In this document: piece by piece, positions 26,466-35,052 of the stretch | How positions within the stretch are numbered: position 1 is the stretch's first letter | Layout of the letters: the number at the start of each line of letters is the position of its first letter | NCBI GenBank assembly: GCA_001823575.1 | Contig: MHUW01000013.1 | Span: 1 to 35,052, forward strand | DNA: 35,052 bases | Direction: 5' to 3' | Source: Candidatus Yonathbacteria bacterium RIFCSPLOWO2_01_FULL_47_33b | Lineage (GTDB): Bacteria; Patescibacteriota; Minisyncoccia; Phycocordibacterales; UBA1550 | The notes under the pieces: model-generated | The model's input: only the letters and a program-made list of their open reading frames with translations | Databases searched by the model: none | What the model was told of the DNA's origin: nothing | Translations under genes and position numbers: made by a program

Positions 26466-26611
26466 GCTTGCCCTCACACCTATTTTTGCATTGTTGGGCC
26501 GTGTTTTTACCCATTTATTCAGCAGAAGTAATACCTCTTCGGGATAACCTGATTTCTTCGGCGGTATTTGCAACAAAAAAAACATCATGCGAAAATAGGT
26601 GTGGGGGCTTG
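26466..26611. mobile_element. MITE-like element copy 1
   Basis: TIRs CCCTCACACCTATTTTTGC / GCGAAAATAGGTGTGGGGG flanked by direct repeat CTTG. Confidence 0.6.
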
Positions 26612-26702
26612 CTATTTTTACATTTTTCTGCTATAATTACAGGTAGAAGTAAGGGTGGCGAAAGCCATTTTTTTTGTTAACTAACCCAATAGGGGGTGGA
26701 AC

Positions 26703-27542
26703 ATGAAGTACGTTAAAAACTTGGTGATTTTTCTTACGGCAGCGATGACAATGTTTCTTTCTGGCTGCGAAGGCGGCATGAGTAATATCAAGATCGGCGG
26801 TGGTGATGCAGGGCCTATTTCTGGTTCCGCAGCCTCAACGGGCGATGGGAACAAGACGGCCAGCAAGGGCTCGAATGAACTCAAGCGGTGCGACCGCAAC
26901 TATGGCCGCATTGCTATCGAGGAGAGTCAGGTTGATCCACAAATGATGATGATGATCTCTCGTTCGGGAATCTCGTCGTTCAATCCGAAGCCACTCGCGC
27001 AGCATGCAATTTTGCAATCCGGCTGCTTTACGGTTGTTGACCGTGGTGCTGGGTTTGCAATGGGTGAGCATGAGCGCAAGATTGCCGGCGAAACGGGAGC
27101 TTCAACTGCTCGTCGTACCTCGATTGCGCGTTGGGCACTTCGTATTGAAATACCGCAACCAACAACGCAAACAGGTGCTGGTGTTGCAGGGCTTGCCAGT
27201 TTCATCCCTGGCCTCGGCGGTTTCGCAGGCGGTATTGCGGCAGTTGCTGGATCGATCCAGTTCTCCGAAGCGCAGGTGTTGTTGACGGTTGTTGACTTGC
27301 GTACGAGCGAAGTAGTTGCTTCGGTGACGGGTACCGGCAAGAGTACAGACTTTGGGGTAGGCGGGGCATTGCTCTCCGGCATTTCGGCGGGCGGTGGCTA
27401 TTCAAGCAAGTCTCCTGAAGTGAAAGTGATTGCGGCCGGGTTTGTGGATGCCATCAACCAGCTCGTGCCTCTTATGGGTACCGTGGAAGGCGCAACGGCT
27501 GCTCCCCAGTCTGAGGCCAAGAAAGTCGTCAAGAAGAAATAG
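26703..27542 (+). CDS. CsgG-like lipoprotein
   Basis: Lipobox FLSGC; RNYGRIAIEESQ...ILQSGCFTVVDRGAGFAMGEHERKIAGETG; VLLTVVDLRTSEVVASVTGTGKSTDFGVGG. Confidence 0.7.
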   Translation: MKYVKNLVIFLTAAMTMFLSGCEGGMSNIKIGGGDAGPISGSAASTGDGNKTASKGSNELKRCDRNYGRIAIEESQVDPQMMMMISRSGISSFNPKPLAQHAILQSGCFTVVDRGAGFAMGEHERKIAGETGASTARRTSIARWALRIEIPQPTTQTGAGVAGLASFIPGLGGFAGGIAAVAGSIQFSEAQVLLTVVDLRTSEVVASVTGTGKSTDFGVGGALLSGISAGGGYSSKSPEVKVIAAGFVDAINQLVPLMGTVEGATAAPQSEAKKVVKKK

Positions 27543-27564
27543 GCTTCCTTGTGAAGCAAAACAC

Positions 27565-27595
27565 CTACCAGGTTTTTGGTAGGTGTTTTTTTGTT
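27565..27595 (+). terminator. Hairpin terminator
   Basis: ACACCTACCAggttttTGGTAGGTGTTTTTTT. Confidence 0.65.
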
Positions 27596-27596
27596 G

Positions 27597-28784
27597 CTAT
27601 TTTGTGTCCTTAATCGTGAGGGCGTAAGGGAGTGCCGTGAGCATAATGATACCGAGAACGAGGAAGAGGTAGCGATAGTCGACAAGCGAGAGCACGATTG
27701 AACCGAGCAGGGGTCCGATGATATAGGCACTGGTGCGCATCGTGCGCATAAAAGTGACGAGATGAATGTCTCCTGGCCCAATTTTTTTGTAAAAATAACT
27801 CTCCGTCATGACCTCCACGGCGCTTGCCCCCGTGCGGGTAAGAAAGAGTGCGACCGCCCAAACGAGGACACTTGAGGTGGTAATCCAAGAAAGTCCCGCC
27901 GTGGTAACGGCGGTCAAGAGGAACCCCGCGGTCAAAATTTCTTTTTCACCAAGTTTTGCATCAGCAACCTTGCCAAGACCAACTTCAAAAAGAATGAATG
28001 GCACAAGCATGACCGGGGTGATGATACTCAAAATATCGTTCATCGAGATGCCCATATGTTTGTTGAGATATATGGGTGTGTAAATGACCATCCATGCATA
28101 GAAAAACGCGAGCAGGAAATGCATAAAGATAATCGAGTGAAGATCGTGACTCCCGGTGACCGTGCGGAACGTATCCCTGAATGCGGGCACATGGTAAACA
28201 GGGTCGGGGTGGTTTCTAAAGTTTTTTGCAACCACAAAAAATCCAAGCGCCATAAATGCGGCTGCGGCGAGGTATACCCTCCAAAAGTCGTGGTCGGTGA
28301 GCATGAGGCCCGCCACAAACGGTGCAACCGCGATTGCTACATTGATGACGGTCATAAAGACGCCACGGATACCTCCCGTCTTGCTGTCTTCGGAGAATGA
28401 TTCCACAAAGCTATCGAGGTTGAGAAAAATAATGTTGGTGAGAACTTGATGCAAAACAAACAAGGGAACCACAAGAAGTGGTGACGCCACAAATGCGCCC
28501 GAGCAAATAGCAAGACCGGTAAGTACGGCAACCTCAAGCCCCATCGTGGTGAGGGTGGCGCGGTAGTTGCCCACGCGACGCAAGAAGCGAGGGAAAAGGA
28601 ATGTGGTGATTGCCGTAAAGACCGCCGCAACAGAAAAGATGAGGCCCACCAGGTGCTCAGTAGGGAGAAACTGAACGATGAATGACGACTCGATATAGAG
28701 GGGGAGTGCGTAGTGGAACGAATATAAAAAGCTCGAGAGGTACACAAGGAGAAACAGGGTTTTTCGGGATAATGGTTTGGGCAT
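27597..28784 (-). CDS. MFS transporter
   Basis: ~395 aa with about 12 hydrophobic segments; LIFSVAAVFTAITTFLFPRFLRRVGNYRA. Confidence 0.88.
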   Translation of the reverse strand: MPKPLSRKTLFLLVYLSSFLYSFHYALPLYIESSFIVQFLPTEHLVGLIFSVAAVFTAITTFLFPRFLRRVGNYRATLTTMGLEVAVLTGLAICSGAFVASPLLVVPLFVLHQVLTNIIFLNLDSFVESFSEDSKTGGIRGVFMTVINVAIAVAPFVAGLMLTDHDFWRVYLAAAAFMALGFFVVAKNFRNHPDPVYHVPAFRDTFRTVTGSHDLHSIIFMHFLLAFFYAWMVIYTPIYLNKHMGISMNDILSIITPVMLVPFILFEVGLGKVADAKLGEKEILTAGFLLTAVTTAGLSWITTSSVLVWAVALFLTRTGASAVEVMTESYFYKKIGPGDIHLVTFMRTMRTSAYIIGPLLGSIVLSLVDYRYLFLVLGIIMLTALPYALTIKDTK

Positions 28785-28858
28785 AATTGGTATATTGTAG
28801 CACGAAATCCTTACACAAAACTACCGCAGACACTCCATTATTTTTTGCTCATATTGAG

Positions 28859-28906
28859 CAGGTATCTACTTATAGCATACTATAGTACGCTATAAGTAGA
28901 TACCTG
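28859..28906. repeat. Near-perfect 48-bp palindrome, copy A
   Basis: CAGGTATCTACTTATAGCATACTATAGTACGCTATAAGTAGATACCTG, one mismatched pair. Confidence 0.93.
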
Positions 28907-28972
28907 GATACTATGTAGGAGGTCTTAGGTGGTGATTAGCCTGATTTTTTAATGTAGTCAGTAAAAATGAAA

Positions 28973-29521
28973 TTACAAACCAAAGTGTTTTTTGATTGGG
29001 TCATCTCCCTCTAGCTCTTTAGCGGTAATTATTCGAATGTGACGGCGTACGCTGAAGCAGTCTGCCGCAAAATCAATTTCTTTTTTGCATGGGTAGGGGG
29101 TAATGAATACTGATTTTTGATACTGCACACACCCTAGTTTTTTAAGGGCTAGATTTATTGCCAGGCGAGCTGTGCGCTTGTCTTCAGGGATATCAAACAT
29201 AACGATTCTCCACAAACCATCCCATTTGGGTTGCTCGGCAATCTTCATTGAAAAAAGATGGTATCGCATAGCACGCACCTTGCCTGTTTCGGTGAGTATG
29301 TATTGTTCCTCGCCCGCAACCACTCTCTTTTTGATAAACTTACTTTCTTCAAGCCTTACCATAGATCTTTTGATTTTCCATTTATCCTTTGTATTTTTTG
29401 GATCAAAATATTTAAAAAGCTGCACCGCGTTCGGAGCAGTAACGGCGATAGTGAGAAACCCAACGACAAGGATCGTTGAAAGCAAAATCTCGCTGACTTC
29501 GTTTTTAGTAAATTTTTTCAT
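28973..29521 (-). CDS. PaaX-like regulator with Cas2-like C-terminal domain
   Basis: N-terminal TM and wHTH-like region (IKRSMVRLEESKFIKKRVVAGEEQYILTETGK); C-terminal DGLWRIVMFDIPEDKRTARLAINLALKKLGCVQYQKSVFITPYPC. Confidence 0.75.
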   Translation of the reverse strand: MKKFTKNEVSEILLSTILVVGFLTIAVTAPNAVQLFKYFDPKNTKDKWKIKRSMVRLEESKFIKKRVVAGEEQYILTETGKVRAMRYHLFSMKIAEQPKWDGLWRIVMFDIPEDKRTARLAINLALKKLGCVQYQKSVFITPYPCKKEIDFAADCFSVRRHIRIITAKELEGDDPIKKHFGL

Positions 29522-29546
29522 GTTGGTTGTTTGCGGGTAATTTAAT

Positions 29547-29592
29547 TACTATCTACTTATAGCATACTATAGTACTGTATAAGTAGATAGTA
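29547..29592. repeat. Near-perfect 46-bp palindrome, copy B
   Basis: TACTATCTACTTATAGCATACTATAGTACTGTATAAGTAGATAGTA; shares 26 contiguous nt with copy A. Confidence 0.93.
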
Positions 29593-29637
29593 GGGGAATG
29601 AAAAAGTTGGGATTTTGCGATTAGTGAGCACAAGGGC

Positions 29638-29668
29638 TTGACGCGAGACTCGGGGGGGGGGCTATACT
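29638..29668 (+). promoter_or_regulatory. Predicted promoter with G10 tract in the spacer
   Basis: TTGACG - 19 nt including GGGGGGGGGG - TATACT, 34 nt upstream of ATG 29702. Confidence 0.65.
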
Positions 29669-29701
29669 ATAGGGATTAGTAATACGTAGCCACCAAATAT
29701 T

Positions 29702-30352
29702 ATGGAATCAGCACCGCAACATCATCGAGAGGGAATTCAGGAACTTTTGGATAAAGCGTATGACGAGGGTCACCGCGATAACGTCGCGATGAAAGAAGGT
29801 GAAGTAGTAGAAGAAAGAGTCGGGCATATGGATGACAAAGAAATGCATGGCAAGTCTTCACAGGAAAGAACTTTGAGTTTTCTTCGTGATAGGGGCTACC
29901 TCGACACCTCGTTTGAAGGAAAGGAAATCCACCACCTTGTCGTTGAATCACTCTCTAAAAAAGAAGCGTTTGATCGCTACTGCAGTAGCGGCAGGACATC
30001 TGTATGGGATGGGTTGGAAGAGAATATGCCCTACATGACGCCGGAAGGGACAACACTTGACGTGATGATTATGAAGTTCAACAAAGTCATTGGAAGCGAT
30101 GAGGCAATCACCGAAATGGCAACTCTTGGTGTACGCCCTCTCACTTACGAGGAACTCATCCAGTACGGTATTGCATACCCAACACACCAAGAAAAAGACG
30201 CTTTTAACGGGCTGGGAAGCAAACACACCTTTGAGAACGGCAATGTGCTTACCCCGCGTCTCGTCTTGAGCGGTGGCTATCGTGTGCTGTGTGCCAATTC
30301 TTGGGACAGCGATTGGAGCGAATGGTGTCGTTTTCCTGTTGTTCGCAAGTAG
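29702..30352 (+). CDS. DGR-target-like protein (paralog of the MoxR target C-terminus, carrying VR2)
   Basis: LRDRGYLDTSFEGKEIHHLVVESLSKKEAFDRY...LGVRPLTYEELIQYGIAYP...GLGSKHTF...WDSDWSEWCRFPVVRK* parallels the 345-2510 C-terminus. Confidence 0.9.
   Translation: MESAPQHHREGIQELLDKAYDEGHRDNVAMKEGEVVEERVGHMDDKEMHGKSSQERTLSFLRDRGYLDTSFEGKEIHHLVVESLSKKEAFDRYCSSGRTSVWDGLEENMPYMTPEGTTLDVMIMKFNKVIGSDEAITEMATLGVRPLTYEELIQYGIAYPTHQEKDAFNGLGSKHTFENGNVLTPRLVLSGGYRVLCANSWDSDWSEWCRFPVVRK
30234..30350 (+). repeat. Diverged VR-like region (VR2)
   Basis: Codon-by-codon alignable with TR/VR1 but with many non-adenine differences. Confidence 0.75.
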
Positions 30353-30363
30353 TGCTGAAAACA

Positions 30364-30404
30364 AAAAACTCCGCCGTTTTATGTAAACGGCGGAGTTTTT
30401 TGTT
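30364..30404 (+). terminator. Hairpin terminator after the VR2 gene
   Basis: AAAAAACTCCGCCGTTT...AAACGGCGGAGTTTTTTG. Confidence 0.75.
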
Positions 30405-30520
30405 TTACTTTAGAGTGAGGCAAGTCCTTTTCTGGTGCCTTGCACAGCCTGACGAGGCGAGCGGAGCAAATTTTTAACAAGAAATTATGCGTGCAGCAGA
30501 AAAGGAGCTTGCCGAGCGGG

Positions 30521-32557
30521 CTACACTCCCAAAATTACCGGAATCACGATAGGACGCTTTGCGGTCTCCTGGAAGAGGAGGCGCGCTACGGCGTCGGTGA
30601 CGTGGTCCTTCACATAGTCAAAGTCGATTTGCTTTGACCCGCCGGTCATATCTTCAACCGTTTTCTTGGTGAGGAAGCGTGCTTGGCGGAGAAGATCCTG
30701 TGATTCACGAAGGTAAACAAATCCGCGTGAAATAACGTCAGGGGATTTGGTTACTTTGCCGGTCGCGAGGTCGAGCGTGGTGATGATAACAAAGATACCG
30801 TCTTGTGAAAGCATCTGGCGGTCACGGAGAACTACTTCTTGCATGTCACCGACCGAGAATCCGTCCACGAGTACGAGGCCATGAGGTGCCGTTTCTTTGA
30901 GGGATACAATCTTTTTGCCTTCCTCTTGAATTTCAATAATCATACCGTTGTCAGGGATGATGATGTTTTCATCAGGGAGACCTGCTTCACGAGCAATGTC
31001 TGCATGGACTCGGAGCATGTAGTGGTATCCGTGTACGGGCATAAAGAAACGTGATGCGAGTTTCTTGTGAATCCACAAGGACTCGTCGTGATGTGCATGG
31101 CCCGAAGAATGCACTTTGGCATTTTCGTAATGAATAAGGTGTGCACCTTGGCGTGAGAGGTTGTCCTTGAGCTTTTGAACGCTGCGTTCGTTGCCCGGCA
31201 CTACTGATGATGAAAGGAGAACGGTGTCACGCTTGTTAATTTTGAGGTACTTGTGTGCCTTGTTGGCTGCGCGCATAAGTGATGCAAATTCGTCGCCTTG
31301 CGCACCGGTCACCAGGAGAATGATGCGGTCAGGCGGGTACTTTTCCATATCCTCGATAGGGATAAAGGTCTCCATACTTGCCTTGAGGAGTCCTGCTTCG
31401 CGCGCAATCTCGACATTGTTCTTCATACTGCGACCGTCGAGGATGATTTTTTTCCCGAGAACCTCAGCGACATCGATAATCTTTACGAGACGCTCAAGAA
31501 GCGACGCAAAGGTTGCAACGATGATGCGGCCTTGGGTTGTACGAATAATTTCCTCGATGTTGGCAAGCACGGTGCGCTCAGGGAATGAGTAACCAGGACG
31601 CTCGACATTGGTCGAGTCGGCCATAAGGAGAAGTGTGTTGCTTCCCTTGGAAATCTTTTCGAACTCGTCCTCTTCTTCCATCGTAGGAACGCCGTTCACA
31701 TGGTCGAGCTTGAGGTCGCCGGTGTGCACAATGTTGCCGTACGGTGTTTCAATGATGATACCCATTGCATCAGGAATCGTATGGGTTACCGCAAAAAAGC
31801 GAACTTTGAAATCACCCATCGTTACACGGTCATTTTTTTCAATGATACGCATATCGAGTGGCGGTAAGTGTGAAAATTCTTCCTGACGCTTTTGAATCAT
31901 GAGTGCGGTGAGGTTACGGGTGTAGAGTGGTGGGTTGCCAATCTTGTCCATAAGGTAGGGGATACCGCCCGTGTGGTCGAGATGTCCATGGGTAATCATA
32001 ACCGCCTTGACCTTACCCTTACGGTCTTCGAGATATTTAGTGTTCGCGAGGATATAGTCGACACCAGGGGTGTTTTCCTCTTTGAACTGCAATCCTGCGT
32101 CGATTACCACAATCGAGTCTTTGAATTCGATCATGGTCATATTGCGGCCGATTTCCTCGACACCACCAAGTGCGATGATGCGGATGTCGCCGTCCTTGAG
32201 AGGAGGGATGATTACATTTTCCTGATCCCTTGATGGGTAGGGTGCCATCATACGGCGCGAGTCTGCCTTTTCGCGACCTGTCGAGTGCTTAACACGAGTT
32301 GAAGTGCTCGGTGCTGCTCCTCCAGGTCCACGCATGGGAGGGCGCGATCCTTGTGGGCGAGGTAGTACGCCGGTCCCTGGCTTGCGGGGTCCCTGGCTGC
32401 CTTGAGCGCCTCCTTGGTTGCCATAATTTGCGTTGCGGTTTGCCGAGCGGTTTACCGCGCTCCGGGGACCTCGGGCGTTACTGTCTTTACGAGGGAAGCG
32501 GCGTGCGCTGTATCCCTCTTTTTTTACACCCTCATCCTTTTTTGGTTCTTCATTCAT
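30521..32557 (-). CDS. rnj: Ribonuclease J (metallo-beta-lactamase/beta-CASP)
   Basis: VMITHGHLDHTGGIPYLMDKIG, VHTGDLKLDH, HSSGHAHHDE; disordered basic N-terminus; start set at MNEEPKK. Confidence 0.95.
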   Translation of the reverse strand: MNEEPKKDEGVKKEGYSARRFPRKDSNARGPRSAVNRSANRNANYGNQGGAQGSQGPRKPGTGVLPRPQGSRPPMRGPGGAAPSTSTRVKHSTGREKADSRRMMAPYPSRDQENVIIPPLKDGDIRIIALGGVEEIGRNMTMIEFKDSIVVIDAGLQFKEENTPGVDYILANTKYLEDRKGKVKAVMITHGHLDHTGGIPYLMDKIGNPPLYTRNLTALMIQKRQEEFSHLPPLDMRIIEKNDRVTMGDFKVRFFAVTHTIPDAMGIIIETPYGNIVHTGDLKLDHVNGVPTMEEEDEFEKISKGSNTLLLMADSTNVERPGYSFPERTVLANIEEIIRTTQGRIIVATFASLLERLVKIIDVAEVLGKKIILDGRSMKNNVEIAREAGLLKASMETFIPIEDMEKYPPDRIILLVTGAQGDEFASLMRAANKAHKYLKINKRDTVLLSSSVVPGNERSVQKLKDNLSRQGAHLIHYENAKVHSSGHAHHDESLWIHKKLASRFFMPVHGYHYMLRVHADIAREAGLPDENIIIPDNGMIIEIQEEGKKIVSLKETAPHGLVLVDGFSVGDMQEVVLRDRQMLSQDGIFVIITTLDLATGKVTKSPDVISRGFVYLRESQDLLRQARFLTKKTVEDMTGGSKQIDFDYVKDHVTDAVARLLFQETAKRPIVIPVILGV

Positions 32558-32672
32558 TCTGTTTTTTTTAATTATTATTTTTCTATTAACTTCATGAGAA
32601 CTTATCTCAAAAATAATTACGAGGCACACGCATTTGGCTCATCTTTATTTTTGAAACAAGTTCGGCTTTATT

Positions 32673-34469
32673 CTATGATTTTTGTGGAGAGGGCGTAAAT
32701 ATCTTCCAGATACCGTCGGTATTAATATACCATTCATAAATATTGAGAAAACGTTCCGAAGGGGCTGTGATGGACCCGAGTTTGAGGCCACGTACCTTTT
32801 TCGGGACGATGTACAAAAATTCCGGGGCATAGATGAATACGGCAGGGACGTCCTTGGCAACCTCGTTTTTAAATGATTCGTAGTAGGCTACACGTTTTTT
32901 GTGGTCAGTCTCTGTGCGCGCGTCATCCAATATCTTGTCAACGCGTTGGTTGGTGTAGGACGCAATGTTGAGTCCCGGGTCGAGACGCTGGCTTGAGTGC
33001 CAGAAAGGGTAGGGGTCACCGTCACGGCCGAGCACTTGCCCAAAAAAGAGCGCATCAAATTTGCGGGGGCGCACGACGGTTTCTTTGAGGTCGCCGGTTG
33101 CAAAGACACGCACCTCTACCTCCACACCAAGCTCCTCCCATGAAGTCTTGAGCTCTTGTGCGACAGTTTTCAGTTCAGGTGCCTCAGATGTTGAGAGGGC
33201 GAAGCGCAGGGTCGTTGTTTCTTTCTTTGATTTTTTAGTCCAGGTGTTGCTGGTCTCGTCAAATTTCCACCCTGCCTTGGCAAGAATGTTCCGCGCCTCG
33301 GCGAGTCTTTCTGCGCGCGGGCGTTCTGGTGTTGAGTCTTTGTATCCAAGGGAGACAGGCGGTATTGGTGAGTCGATAGCAACGCCGTACCCTGCGAGCG
33401 TTTTGTCGATGATTGCTTGTTTGTCGACAGCAAGCGCGAGTGCTTTACGAACAGCAAGTTCAGTAAAGATCGGCGCTTGGCTTTGGTTAAAGAACACGGC
33501 GAGTACGCGGGGGAGCGGGGTGTGCTCAATGCGAGATTCGTTGCCTGCAAGGGCGCCTGCCCGCGCAGGCGTAATCGAGTTGATTGCCTCAACACTTCCG
33601 GACTTGAACGCTTTTACGAGCTCGTCTTCACTTTGATAAAAGACGGTTTTGATGGTGTTGATATACGGTTTACCCAAAGCGAACCCTTTGAATGCCGTGA
33701 GGGTGTATGAAACAGGTATCTCGTCACCGTCTTTTGTGGTGGTTTTAATCGAGTCCAGTTTATAGGGACCAGAGCCAATCGGTTCACGATTGTATTTGTT
33801 GGTGTCAAAACGATTGAAGTCGATCGTTTTCCAGATGTGCTCAGGCAGGATACCCATCGTTGTATTCTCGATGAAGGGCGCATACGGCTTGGTGAGAGTG
33901 AAGCGCACCGTGAGGTCGTCTACTTGCTCAACTCCAACACCGTCCCAGCTCGCACGCTTGGGGCTCTTCATACGACTGTCCTGAGCTTGTGTGACGGTAA
34001 AGACTACGTCACTCGCGGTGATATTTCTTCCATCATGCCATTTCAAATCTTTTTTGATAGTAAAGGTGTACACGAGGCCGTCGCGGGAGACATTGTAGTT
34101 CTCGGCGAGGTCGGGGATAAAGCCTCCTTTGCCATCAGCGCGCAGGAGTCCTGAATAAATGAGCGCAGTAAGATCACGGTCTGCCTCAGAGCCAATCTCT
34201 CCCGTGGCAAGAAGAGGATTGATGTGTGCCGGCGTGTTGAGTACCCCTTCGACGAGGGTGCCACCTACTGCGGGAATCTCGACAATGAATGCGCGGTTAA
34301 CTCCTATCAAGAGCACGATAGCGGTGCCGACGAATACGCCCATGGCAACAAAAAACACCTGTTTTTCTTTATCAGAAAATGCTTTGAGTACGAGGGCAAA
34401 ACGCCCTTCGAGCGGAAAGGAGAATCGTTTGCTTAAGAGCGTATTGAGTGATGAAAGAAATTGCTTCAC
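32673..34469 (-). CDS. Peptide/oligopeptide ABC transporter substrate-binding protein (SBP_bac_5)
   Basis: GGTLVEGVLNTPAHINPLLA...DLTALIYSGLLRADGKGGFIPDLAENYNVSRDGLVYTFTIKKDLKWHDGRNITASDVVFT. Confidence 0.93.
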   Translation of the reverse strand: MKQFLSSLNTLLSKRFSFPLEGRFALVLKAFSDKEKQVFFVAMGVFVGTAIVLLIGVNRAFIVEIPAVGGTLVEGVLNTPAHINPLLATGEIGSEADRDLTALIYSGLLRADGKGGFIPDLAENYNVSRDGLVYTFTIKKDLKWHDGRNITASDVVFTVTQAQDSRMKSPKRASWDGVGVEQVDDLTVRFTLTKPYAPFIENTTMGILPEHIWKTIDFNRFDTNKYNREPIGSGPYKLDSIKTTTKDGDEIPVSYTLTAFKGFALGKPYINTIKTVFYQSEDELVKAFKSGSVEAINSITPARAGALAGNESRIEHTPLPRVLAVFFNQSQAPIFTELAVRKALALAVDKQAIIDKTLAGYGVAIDSPIPPVSLGYKDSTPERPRAERLAEARNILAKAGWKFDETSNTWTKKSKKETTTLRFALSTSEAPELKTVAQELKTSWEELGVEVEVRVFATGDLKETVVRPRKFDALFFGQVLGRDGDPYPFWHSSQRLDPGLNIASYTNQRVDKILDDARTETDHKKRVAYYESFKNEVAKDVPAVFIYAPEFLYIVPKKVRGLKLGSITAPSERFLNIYEWYINTDGIWKIFTPSPQKS

Positions 34470-34493
34470 GGAATGATTCCGAATTTCTGAGAG

Positions 34494-34775
34494 TTACCTC
34501 TGGATGAGGATAAGCACGAATGCCGAAAGAGCGAACAAAATCGCTACAATAATTGAGAGGTAAAAAAGTACCTTCTCCATGCCACGGCGCGTAGAACGCA
34601 TACTCTCGTCGCCACCTCCGAACGCACCGCCAACACCCGCTCCTGTTTGCTGGAGAAGGATAGATGCACCGAGGATGATAGACAGAATGATCTGCGCCCA
34701 CGGCAAGATCAACAGCACCTTTTCAGTCAGAAATTCCATAGGTATTATCATAGCAAAAAAGGAGAAGTGGTGCAA
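34494..34775 (-). CDS. secG: Preprotein translocase subunit SecG
   Basis: ILPWAQIILSIILGASILLQQTGAGVGGAFGGGDESMRSTRRGMEKVLFYLSIIVAILFALSAF. Confidence 0.93.
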   Translation of the reverse strand: MHHFSFFAMIIPMEFLTEKVLLILPWAQIILSIILGASILLQQTGAGVGGAFGGGDESMRSTRRGMEKVLFYLSIIVAILFALSAFVLILIQR

Positions 34776-34889
34776 GCCCCCACACCTACTTTTACATTTT
34801 TACATTGTGCTTTTCGTTGCAGATATACGTAATAGGATAAATTGATTGTAGTTGTCAGTTAGGGATATAAAAGTAGGTGTGGGGGCAAG
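34773..34889. mobile_element. MITE-like element copy 2
   Basis: TIRs CCCCCACACCTACTTTT / AAAAGTAGGTGTGGGGG flanked by direct repeat CAAG. Confidence 0.6.
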
Positions 34890-34991
34890 TGTCGGTGTTG
34901 CGATATGCTCCTTTATGGATAAACAAAAAGCCGGCGCACCATGGTGCACCGGCAGGTTATGGAATTGTTTTTTTGTAAGTACTGCATACCG

Positions 34992-35052
34992 TCATTCCTC
35001 GTAAACTTTTGGACGAGGAGCTTTGTCGGTGCGACCGTCGGGGTTTTTGGTA
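34992..35052 (-). CDS. 3' end of an unidentified CDS (truncated by window edge)
   Basis: Minus-strand reading ...TKNPDGRTDKAPRPKVYEE*. Confidence 0.4.
   Translation of the reverse strand, partial: TKNPDGRTDKAPRPKVYEE

Noticed and set aside
28973-29521. Cas2 and therefore a CRISPR locus
   Set aside because: No repeat-spacer array or other cas genes seen; the N-terminus has TM and wHTH-like parts, better fitting a PaaX-like protein.
34925-34955. GCCGGCGCACCATGGTGCACCGGC palindrome as a special element
   Set aside because: Most likely a terminator between minus-strand genes; nothing else unusual.

Overview
The gene content looks like a Patescibacteria/CPR-type chromosome (inferred from gene families; no search was run). 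Housekeeping genes: prfB 3' end, ftsE, ftsX, pyrG, an ABC-F ATPase, a DEAD-box helicase, RNase J, an SBP_bac_5-type lipoprotein and secG. The standout is a diversity-generating retroelement (DGR) at about 0.3-6.2 kb. It has a MoxR-like AAA+ ATPase whose C-terminus is a variable region (VR1, 2375-2492), a template repeat (TR, 2862-2978), a DGR reverse transcriptase (RT), an Avd-like four-helix-bundle protein on the opposite strand, and a VWA protein with an HEVEH motif that overlaps the RT gene. By hand alignment, 24 of 26 TR adenines between the first GAC and the last TAC codon are changed in VR1. All other aligned bases match except one inserted G, which shifts the frame of the VR1 C-terminus. 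A second target-like gene (29702-30352) carries a diverged VR2 about 26 kb away, behind a G10 tract that sits in an apparent promoter spacer. The window also holds a GIY-YIG mini-element at the 3' end of tRNA-Gln, two MITE-like elements, a PaaX/Cas2-fold gene flanked by near-identical palindromes, a 44-bp perfect palindrome, strongly structured leaders upstream of pyrG and of the ABC-F gene, and a RelB/YafQ-type module whose toxin is disrupted by a short repeat also found between ftsE and ftsX.
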